Shown here piece by piece: positions 1 to 4,147 of a stretch of DNA of 5,488 nucleotides (position 1 is the stretch's first letter; each line of letters begins with the position of its first letter). The stretch is from Planctomycetota bacterium. Lineage in GTDB: Bacteria > Planctomycetota > Planctomycetia > Pirellulales > S012-138. The DNA lies in NCBI GenBank assembly GCA_026982835.1, contig JALSGI010000116.1, forward strand, positions 1 through 5,488, in the 5' to 3' direction. The notes below the pieces were generated by a model. It did no database searches. It saw only the letters and a program-made list of their open reading frames with translations, and was not told the origin of the DNA. A program made the position numbers and the translations under genes.

Positions 1-728
1 AGCTTGGCCGCGTGATCCGGGAAACCCTGGCCCGCGGGGGCAACGTGGTCATTCCCACCTTCGCCGTGGAGCGAGCCCAGGAGCTGCTTTACCACCTGGC
101 CCGGCTGGTTCACGCCGGGGAGCTGCCCCAGGATCTGCGCGTGTTCCTGGATAGCCCGATGGCCGTCGATGTGACGCGGCTGTTTCGCAAGCACAGCCGC
201 TACCTGGACGCGGAGAGTCGGTCGTTGATCGCCTCGGGCCAGGGGGCGTTGCGTTTTCCCGGGCTGGTGATGGCCCGCAGCGTGGACGAGTCCAAGGCCA
301 TCAACCAGTTCCCCCGGCCGTGCGTGATCATGGCCACCTCGGGGATGTGCACTGCCGGGCGGGTGAAGCACCACCTGCGGCTCAACCTGCCGCGGCCGGA
401 GTGCACGGTGCTGTTTGTGGGCTACCAGGCCCACGGCACACTGGGACGGCAGATTTTGCAGCGCCCGCACCAGGTGCGTATCCACGGTCGCATGTGGCCG
501 GTGCGGGCCCGGGTGGAACAGCTCTTTGGGCTTTCGGCCCATGCCGACCGAAGCGGTCTGTTGGCCTGGCTTGGGCGGCTAAAGCGCCCAGTGCGGCGCG
601 TGTTCCTCACCCACGGCGAGCCGGAGGCGGCCCAGTCGCTGGCCGAGGAGATCGCCCGGCGTTGGGGCTGGCCGGTGGAGATTCCCGCCTACGGCCAGCA
701 GGTGGAGCTGGGTGGCGAGCCAAGTTGA
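1..728 (+). CDS. beta-CASP metallo-beta-lactamase-fold RNase-like hydrolase, 5'-truncated by window edge
   Basis: This is the C-terminal 241 residues of a metallo-beta-lactamase-fold beta-CASP protein, the family of bacterial RNA exonucleases and of CPSF-73. Members use a two-zinc centre to cut RNA in the cytoplasm. The visible part starts in the beta-CASP domain (IPTFAVERAQELL, about residues 17-29 of the fragment). It continues through the conserved MATSGMCTAGRVKHHL and VLFVGYQAHGTLGRQIL segments and ends in the RNA-specificity (RMMBL) region. FGLSAHAD, with its His codon at 540-542, and FLTHGE, with His at 612-614, match the two conserved histidine motifs of the family's C-terminal part. 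The zinc-binding HxHxDH motif and the rest of the lactamase core lie upstream of the window, so the true start is not visible; family members are usually about 450 residues or more. The reading frame is already open at base 3, so the in-frame GTG at 12 is not the start. An exonuclease role is family knowledge; the real substrate is unknown. Confidence 0.93.
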   Translation, partial: LGRVIRETLARGGNVVIPTFAVERAQELLYHLARLVHAGELPQDLRVFLDSPMAVDVTRLFRKHSRYLDAESRSLIASGQGALRFPGLVMARSVDESKAINQFPRPCVIMATSGMCTAGRVKHHLRLNLPRPECTVLFVGYQAHGTLGRQILQRPHQVRIHGRMWPVRARVEQLFGLSAHADRSGLLAWLGRLKRPVRRVFLTHGEPEAAQSLAEEIARRWGWPVEIPAYGQQVELGGEPS

Positions 729-767
729 GTCGGCGGCCCGGCCGCCTCCGCCGACTGAAGTCGGCGG
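728..767. repeat. two mutually exclusive hairpins at the end of the hydrolase gene
   Basis: AGTCGGCGG occurs at 728-736, overlapping the last base of the stop codon, and again at 759-767. Its inverse CCGCCGACT lies between them at 748-756. The central arm can pair with either flank, giving two alternative 9-bp hairpins. There is no T-run after either, so a classical intrinsic terminator is not supported. It may belong to the same hairpin family as the rest of this intergenic region. Confidence 0.7.
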
Positions 768-833
768 CTTGCCGTTTGGTGAAAAATGGACGCTAGCTTT
801 AGCCACGGGTGAATCGTTTCTTGCAGCCGTGAG

Positions 834-853
834 CCGTGGGCAGAAGCCCACGG
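834..853. repeat. hairpin repeat, 8-bp perfect stem
   Basis: CCGTGGGC (834-841) pairs with GCCCACGG (846-853) across loop AGAA. It is preceded by TTTCTTGCA and a GTGAGCC resembling the GCGAGCC that precedes other hairpins in the window. Confidence 0.8.
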
Positions 854-887
854 AGAGCACGGCAATCATGCGCCGCTTTCTTATCCT

Positions 888-911
888 CTCCGGGAGCGTA
901 AGCTCCCGGAG
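888..911. repeat. hairpin repeat, 10-bp perfect stem with GTAA loop
   Basis: CTCCGGGAGC (888-897) pairs perfectly with GCTCCCGGAG (902-911) around GTAA. It is the strongest hairpin in the window. No T-run follows on either strand. Confidence 0.85.
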
Positions 912-928
912 GCGGCAGGACCGCCAGC

Positions 929-951
929 CACTGGGAGCTTCCGCTCCAGTG
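929..951. repeat. hairpin repeat with one bulged base
   Basis: CACTG (929-933) pairs with CAGTG (947-951) and GAGC (935-938) with GCTC (943-946) around TTCC. G934 is bulged. On the minus strand this hairpin is preceded by TTTTCTTGCA (951-960), the same tag found before other hairpins. Confidence 0.7.
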
Positions 952-984
952 CAAGAAAACAGATCACAGCGAGCCGGGAGCGTA

Positions 985-1286
985 GTACGTGTTTGGCCAG
1001 CTAGCAGCCGGAGGACCGACGCCGCAGGCGTCGCAGCTTCGTAGCCTCACGGTCGTCAGCCCCCCCGGAAGGCAGCGTTTTCCTTGTACTTGAGCATCCC
1101 GAAGGGATGCCAGATGGAGGACCGCTGGCTGTTTCTGGCACCCCTGCCGGGGTGCTAGGTGGGGGAATGGCCATGCTTTCCGGTGATCTCCGCTTCGCTA
1201 CGACCACCGGCTACCAGGCAGGCAAGCCTTTGGCTTGCTGTTGCTCTGGGAACGCTCCGTCTTGTGCAGGCACGCTAAACACGTAC
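985..1286 (+). mobile_element. repeat element 1, MITE-like, 302 bp
   Basis: The element begins GTACGTGTTTGGC (985-997) and ends GCTAAACACGTAC (1274-1286), which are near-perfect inverted repeats (12 of 13). Its first 22 bases match element 2 (3784 onward) with one mismatch, and its last 46 bases (1241-1286) match 3965-4010 at 40 of 46. It has no plausible coding sequence. Its interior holds hairpins at 1017-1033 (CGACGCC/GGCGTCG), 1094-1110 (GCATCCC/GGGATGC), 1138-1155 (GCACCCC/GGGGTGC) and 1222-1238 (GCAAGCC/GGCTTGC), none shared with element 2. The inverted match continues outward into the flanks (971-997 against 1274-1300, 25 of 27). Both flanks are therefore the same half-hairpin facing inward, and there is no 8-bp direct duplication here. 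The shared ends are observed; mobility is inferred mainly from element 2. Confidence 0.65.
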
Positions 1287-1335
1287 TACGCTCCCAGCTC
1301 GCCGGTTTGGTGTACAAATCGGCGATGGTTCTTGC

Positions 1336-1367
1336 AACGGCGAGCCGCCGGCGTAAGCCGGCGGTTG
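1336..1367 (+). repeat. hairpin repeat unit A with conserved flanks
   Basis: The 32-base unit starts AACGGCGAG, carries the 8-bp stem CCGCCGGC/GCCGGCGG (1345-1352 and 1357-1364) around GTAA, and ends GGTTG. TTCTTGC precedes it. The unit at 1397-1428 is an inverted copy differing by two compensated base pairs and one loop base. Confidence 0.85.
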
Positions 1368-1396
1368 GCCAGCGTAGCATCGGCCACAAACGGTAG

Positions 1397-1428
1397 CAAC
1401 CGCGTGCTCACGCACGCGGCTCGCCGTT
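1397..1428 (-). repeat. hairpin repeat unit B, inverted covarying copy of unit A
   Basis: Read on the minus strand this unit also starts AACGGCGAG and ends GGTTG. Its stem is CCGCGTGC/GCACGCGG around GTGA. Compared with unit A, two stem pairs changed (C-G to G-C and G-C to T-A) and both partners changed, so pairing is intact. Confidence 0.85.
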
Positions 1429-1459
1429 CAACCGCGGGCTTACGGTGCGCGGCTGGCTC

Positions 1460-2749
1460 TTACGCCTCTTGTGGCGGTCGGAGCACTTCCTTGCCCAGCC
1501 AGGGGCGCAGCACCTCGGGCACCACCACGGAGCCGTCGGGGCGCTGGTGGTTTTCCAGAATGGCGATCAGCGCCCGGGTAACGGCCACCGCCGTGCCGTT
1601 GAGCGTGTGCACCAAGTGGGTGCCCTTTTCGCCTTTTTTCTTGTAGCGGATGTTGAGCCGCCGGGCCTGGTAGTCGGTGCAGTTGCTGGTGGAGGTGATC
1701 TCGGCGAACTCGCCCCCCTGGCCGCGGCCGGGCATCCAGGCCTCCAGGTCGTACTTGCGGTAGGCCGGGCCGCCCAGGTCGCCGGTGGCCGTGTCGATCA
1801 CCTGGTAGGGCACCTCCAACTGGTCGAAGATCCAGCACTCCAACTGGCGGAAATACTCCAGCATCGGGTCGCTTTGCTCGGGGGTGGTGAAGGCGAACAT
1901 CTCCACCTTGGTGAACTGGTGGACGCGGAACAACCCCCGTGTGGCCCGGCCGTGGGCGCCCGCCTCGGTGCGAAAGCAGTGGCTGACGCCGCAGAGCTTG
2001 AGGGGCAGCTGTTCCTCGGGGATCACCTGGTCGGCCATCAGCCCCCCCAGGGTGATCTCGGCCGTGGCCACCAGGCTCAAGTCGGAGTTCTCGATGCTGT
2101 AGATTTGCGTTTCCGGCCCGCGAGGAATAAAGCCGATGCCCTGGAGGATTTCGTTTCGGGCCAGGTCGGGGGTGGTCATCAACGTAAAACCTTCGGCAGC
2201 GAGTTTGTCCAGCACGAAGCGTTGCAAGGCCAGCTCCAGCAGCACGGCGTCGTTTTTCAGGTAGTAGAAGCCGTGCCCGGCCACGCGAGCCCCCCCTTCC
2301 AGGTCGAACAGGTCGAGCAGCTTGCCCAACTCCACGTGGTCCCGCACCGGGAAACCGAACTGCGGCACGGGAGTTTTGCCCTGCCCCACCACCCGGTTGG
2401 CCGAGGCGTCCTGGCCCACGGGAGCGTCCGGGTGGGTCATGTTGGGCACCTGGGCCAGCAGGGCGGTGGCCTCTTGCTGCACGCGTTGCAGCTGTTCCTG
2501 CACCCGGTCGCGCTTTTGCCGCAGCAGGCGGCCTTGTTCCTTGATCTTTTCGCGTTCTTCCGGCGGGGCCTTGCCGATGGAGCGGGACACCTCGTTGGCC
2601 TGGCGGTTGAGCTGCTGAAGCTGGCGGTCCAGCTGGCGGCGCTGCTGCTCCAACTGGGCGAACCGATCCAGGTCCACCTGCACGTTGCGGCGGCGGCAGT
2701 TCTCCCGTACCGCCTCCAGGTTTTCCAGCACGAACTTGCGATCCAGCAT
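1460..2749 (-). CDS. serS: seryl-tRNA synthetase (serine--tRNA ligase)
   Basis: This enzyme charges tRNA-Ser (and tRNA-Sec where present) with serine using ATP, in the cytoplasm. The 429 residues match the usual bacterial length of about 430. Residues 1-105 form the N-terminal domain, with the Gln/Arg-rich helical hairpin (about 30-100) that grips the tRNA long arm. The class II catalytic core follows: TAE at 229-231 (serine binding), motif 2 with FRTE at 259-262 and the RGLFRVHQF stretch, GEFAEITSTSNC at about 346-357, and motif 3 from LNGTAVAVTRALIAILEN with Arg391. The start at 2749 is chosen because MLDRKFVLENLEAVREN is the canonical SerRS N-terminus, although the frame stays open to 3142. 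No strong Shine-Dalgarno sequence precedes it; the leader is A-rich (GAAAAGCGAAAAC). A TACAAT hexamer 67 bases upstream is the likely -10. It is divergent from the DUF695-RraB gene and converges with the hydrolase. No key residue appears missing. Confidence 0.98.
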   Translation of the reverse strand: MLDRKFVLENLEAVRENCRRRNVQVDLDRFAQLEQQRRQLDRQLQQLNRQANEVSRSIGKAPPEEREKIKEQGRLLRQKRDRVQEQLQRVQQEATALLAQVPNMTHPDAPVGQDASANRVVGQGKTPVPQFGFPVRDHVELGKLLDLFDLEGGARVAGHGFYYLKNDAVLLELALQRFVLDKLAAEGFTLMTTPDLARNEILQGIGFIPRGPETQIYSIENSDLSLVATAEITLGGLMADQVIPEEQLPLKLCGVSHCFRTEAGAHGRATRGLFRVHQFTKVEMFAFTTPEQSDPMLEYFRQLECWIFDQLEVPYQVIDTATGDLGGPAYRKYDLEAWMPGRGQGGEFAEITSTSNCTDYQARRLNIRYKKKGEKGTHLVHTLNGTAVAVTRALIAILENHQRPDGSVVVPEVLRPWLGKEVLRPPQEA

Positions 2750-2816
2750 CGTGTTTTCGCTTTTCTGACACGCAAGGGGGGCGAAACAAGTTCCACGGTG
2801 TTTGCCGGTCTGGGGT

Positions 2817-2845
2817 ATTGTAGCGGCTGGGGCGCCGCAGGGGCA
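2817..2845 (-). promoter_or_regulatory. probable serS promoter
   Basis: On the minus strand TACAAT lies at 2822-2817, with TGCCCC at 2845-2840 as a weak -35 at 17-base spacing. Transcription would start near 2810, leaving a leader of about 60 bases. The -10 is identical to those proposed for the two downstream plus-strand genes. Confidence 0.55.
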
Positions 2846-2890
2846 GACGGGCTGGCGGGAGGAAACCAAGGGGCATTTTGAAAACTCGCT

Positions 2891-2920
2891 TTGGCCGCAG
2901 CTTGCCCGCCCCGGTACAAT
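2891..2920 (+). promoter_or_regulatory. probable promoter of the DUF695-RraB gene
   Basis: TTGGCC (2891-2896) and TACAAT (2915-2920) are separated by 18 bases, a fair sigma-70-type pair. The -10 ends 51 bases before the ATG at 2971. Confidence 0.6.
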
Positions 2921-2958
2921 GACCCCACGGCTTGCACCGCGGTCCCTTTCCCCCCGGC

Positions 2959-2963
2959 GAGGG
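2959..2963 (+). promoter_or_regulatory. ribosome binding site deciding the start at 2971
   Basis: GAGGG ends 7 bases before the ATG at 2971. The in-frame ATG at 2932 has no such site and lies only about five bases past the expected transcription start, so 2971 is preferred. Confidence 0.6.
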
Positions 2964-2970
2964 CTTTCCC

Positions 2971-3726
2971 ATGAGCGACTCCCAGCAGTGGATCTGCTAC
3001 TTGCGTTTCGAGCAGGGCCCCCCGGCCACCGTGGTGGTCGATCTGGCGGCCCAGGACCAGCCCCAGCAGGACCAGCTCCCTTGCTGCACCACGCTGAAAC
3101 TGCATCTGGAGGATGTGGATTCCTACGGCTTCCCCTCCCCACAGGAGCAAAAGCGTTACGCGGAAGCCGAAGACGCCTTGATCGACGCGCTGGAACAACA
3201 CGGGGGCTGCCGCCACGTGGGCAGCACCACCGGCCAGGGTCACCGCTGGCTGTGCTGGTACAGCCGGGAGGATGCCGAACTGGAAGAAGCGATCCGGCAG
3301 GTGATGGGCCGCTTCCCCCAGTTGCACTACGAGCTGGACACCCAGCCCGATCCCCAGTGGACCCACTACCGCCAGCTGCTGCCCACGGCAGCCGAGTATC
3401 GCGTGTTTCTGGACGACCAGGTGCTGCAGCAGTTTCGGGAGATGGGGGACCGGGCCGAAGTGCCGCGGAACGTGGATCATTGGGTTTACTTTCCCGATGC
3501 CGAAAGCCGCCATCGGTTCAGCCAACGGGCCCAGGAGTACGGCTTCCAGGTCAAAAGCCAGTGCGACGACGCCCCACGGCGTCTCCCCTTCGAGCTGGTG
3601 GTGCACCACACCATGTCGATGGAACCGGCCCGGGTGCACGAAACCACCCTGCGGCTGCTCACGCTGGCCGAAAAGTACGGTGGGCAATACGACGGCTGGG
3701 AAACAAGCATCCAGCCGGAGGAGTGA
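2971..3726 (+). CDS. DUF695-RraB two-domain protein
   Basis: This 251-residue soluble protein has no signal peptide or membrane segment. Residues about 5-140 resemble DUF695: SYGFPSPQEQKRYAEAEDAL (51-70), then the TGQGHRWLCWYS strand region (87-98), closing with the typical DPQWTHYRQLLP (127-138). Residues about 150-249 resemble RraB, including VDHWVYFPDAESRHRF and the terminal LLTLAEKYGGQYDGWETSI. That end closely parallels the LMTLAEKFDVEYDGWGTYF end of E. coli RraB. E. coli RraB binds RNase E and inhibits its action on a subset of mRNAs. Whether this homologue touches any RNase is unknown, and DUF695 has no established function. The gene is transcribed alone, divergent from serS. RNase inhibition is only a hypothesis here, because the acidic C-terminal tail of E. 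coli RraB is absent and the host's RNase E status cannot be seen. Confidence 0.88.
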   Translation: MSDSQQWICYLRFEQGPPATVVVDLAAQDQPQQDQLPCCTTLKLHLEDVDSYGFPSPQEQKRYAEAEDALIDALEQHGGCRHVGSTTGQGHRWLCWYSREDAELEEAIRQVMGRFPQLHYELDTQPDPQWTHYRQLLPTAAEYRVFLDDQVLQQFREMGDRAEVPRNVDHWVYFPDAESRHRFSQRAQEYGFQVKSQCDDAPRRLPFELVVHHTMSMEPARVHETTLRLLTLAEKYGGQYDGWETSIQPEE

Positions 3727-3728
3727 AC

Positions 3729-3745
3729 CGGGGCGATTCTCCCCG
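3729..3745. other. small hairpin just after the DUF695-RraB stop
   Basis: CGGGG (3729-3733) and CCCCG (3741-3745) can pair across seven bases, two bases after the stop codon. No T-run follows, so a terminator role is weakly supported. Confidence 0.3.
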
Positions 3746-3775
3746 CACTGACGGGCGCACGCTCCTCCGGGGGCT

Positions 3776-3783
3776 AACGCCCG
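3776..3783. repeat. left copy of 8-bp target-site duplication
   Basis: AACGCCCG directly abuts the first base of element 2. The identical octamer directly abuts its last base at 4011-4018. Confidence 0.85.
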
Positions 3784-3868
3784 GTACGTGTTTAGCCAGC
3801 TAGCACATCACTTGGTTTGGCGCTTCCATGCTAGGAGAGAATGAGCGTTTTTTCTTGCACATGGCGAG

Positions 3869-3888
3869 CCGCTGGCTTCAGCCAGCGG
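3869..3888 (+). repeat. hairpin repeat inside element 2, TTCA loop
   Basis: CCGCTGGC (3869-3876) pairs perfectly with GCCAGCGG (3881-3888). It is preceded by TTCTTGCACATGGCGAG, which resembles the sequence before unit A at 1336-1367. Confidence 0.85.
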
Positions 3889-3920
3889 AGAAAAATAACG
3901 CAATGCACTTATTCGGCTCT

Positions 3921-3940
3921 CCCCGGGCTGAAGCCCGGGG
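3921..3940 (-). repeat. hairpin repeat inside element 2, inverted relative to the first
   Basis: CCCCGGGC (3921-3928) pairs with GCCCGGGG (3933-3940) around TGAA. On the minus strand the loop reads TTCA and GGCGAG precedes the stem, so it is a second copy of the same kind of unit pointing at the first. Confidence 0.85.
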
Positions 3941-4010
3941 CTCGCCGGACAAAAATCAACTTTTTTGCTCTGGAAACGCTCTGTCTTATGCTCGCACGCT
4001 AAGCACGTAC

Positions 4011-4018
4011 AACGCCCG
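4011..4018. repeat. right copy of 8-bp target-site duplication
   Basis: AACGCCCG follows the terminal CACGTAC of element 2 with no gap and is identical to 3776-3783. Confidence 0.85.
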
Positions 4019-4091
4019 CGGCTCGTTGGCTCTCCGACGGCTGACGCCGGCACCTTGCCGGGGAAAGGCTCGCCAGCGGCGGGCAAGCGGT

Positions 4092-4097
4092 TACAAT
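4092..4097 (+). promoter_or_regulatory. probable -10 of the threonine aldolase promoter
   Basis: TACAAT ends 51 bases before the ATG at 4148, the same distance as for the DUF695-RraB gene. No good -35 is visible at 16-18 bases. Element 2 ends about 80 bases upstream, so the insertion sits just outside the core promoter. Confidence 0.5.
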
Positions 4098-4147
4098 CAG
4101 GCAAATGCCGTGGTTGCGCGTTTCCCCGCTCCCCGAAGAGCCGCCCC

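Larger units (their letters stand above)
729..1459. other. 731-bp non-coding stretch saturated with hairpin repeats
   Basis: No convincing gene lies here. Open frames that cross it are compositionally odd and interrupted by palindromes. The stretch holds at least ten short hairpins, usually with stems of 7-10 bp and loops of 3-4 bases. Those not listed separately include 911-925 (GGCGG/CCGCC), 1180-1210 (CCGGTG/CACCGG ends) and a decayed one at about 1432-1452. Repeat element 1 occupies 985-1286. The genes on both sides (hydrolase +, serS -) converge on it, so it is a 3'-3' intergenic region and need not contain a promoter. Confidence 0.8.
3784..4010 (+). mobile_element. repeat element 2, MITE-like, 227 bp, with target-site duplication
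   Basis: The element begins GTACGTGTTTAGC (3784-3796) and ends GCTAAGCACGTAC (3998-4010), inverted repeats matching at 12 of 13 and, extended to 22 bases, at 18 of 22. A perfect 8-bp direct repeat, AACGCCCG, flanks it. Removing the element with one copy restores a hairpin of 7 paired positions out of 8 (CCGGGGGC, TAAC, GCCCGCGG). It carries two inward-facing hairpins (3869-3888, 3921-3940), a CTAGCA/TGCTAG inverted pair (3801-3806 and 3829-3834) and no coding sequence. Ends are shared with element 1; interiors are not. This is best read as a non-autonomous transposable element moved by a transposase encoded elsewhere. The family is not identified; several IS families make 8-bp duplications (for example IS66, ISL3, IS6, ISAs1), and the ends do not clearly fit any of them. 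Confidence 0.8.
3727..4147. other. 421-bp intergenic region with repeat element 2 and the aldolase promoter
   Basis: The region holds a small hairpin after the preceding stop, the left part of a split hairpin (3767-3783), element 2 (3784-4010), the right remnant of that hairpin (4019-4021), a decayed palindrome near 4034-4061 (CGGC-TGAC-GCCG, then CCGGC/GCCGG) and the TACAAT of the aldolase promoter. No gene is supported. The open frame that enters the aldolase from 3965 runs through the element end and is not a credible N-terminus. Confidence 0.75.

Noticed and set aside
834..1428. Intrinsic terminators for the converging hydrolase and serS genes
   Set aside because: Stems are strong but none is followed by a T-run on the relevant strand, and they are too many and too varied for single terminators.
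729..1459. CRISPR array
   Set aside because: The palindromes vary in sequence, spacing and orientation; there are no identical direct repeats at regular intervals and no cas genes.
712..1646. Small plus-strand open frames at 712-1044 and 1107-1646
   Set aside because: They run through hairpin arrays and element 1, and the second enters serS antisense. Composition follows the repeats, not a protein.
1445..2881. 478-residue plus-strand open frame antisense to serS
   Set aside because: It is the shadow of serS, which has every SerRS motif on the minus strand. The translation is His/Gln/Leu/Val-rich with no family pattern.
2932..2970. Earlier start of the DUF695-RraB gene at ATG 2932
   Set aside because: No ribosome binding site, too near the predicted transcription start, and the added residues (MHRGPFPPGEGFP) are unlike a domain start. 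The ATG at 2971 has GAGGG at good spacing.
2750..3142. N-terminal extension of serS up to 3142
   Set aside because: The extra residues are Pro/Arg/Gly-rich, run through the divergent promoter region and into the neighbouring gene, and precede the canonical SerRS N-terminus.
2437..3687. 416-residue minus-strand open frame across the divergent region
   Set aside because: It overlaps serS and the DUF695-RraB gene in the wrong frame and would span both promoters; no recognisable domain.
3965..4147. 61-residue N-terminal extension of the threonine aldolase
   Set aside because: It translates the right end of element 2 and the promoter region; the family N-terminus begins at 4148.
729..4147. tRNA or other classical RNA genes in the two large gaps
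   Set aside because: I saw no cloverleaf arrangement, T-loop GTTCRANNC signature or rRNA-like sequence; the pairing is local hairpins only.
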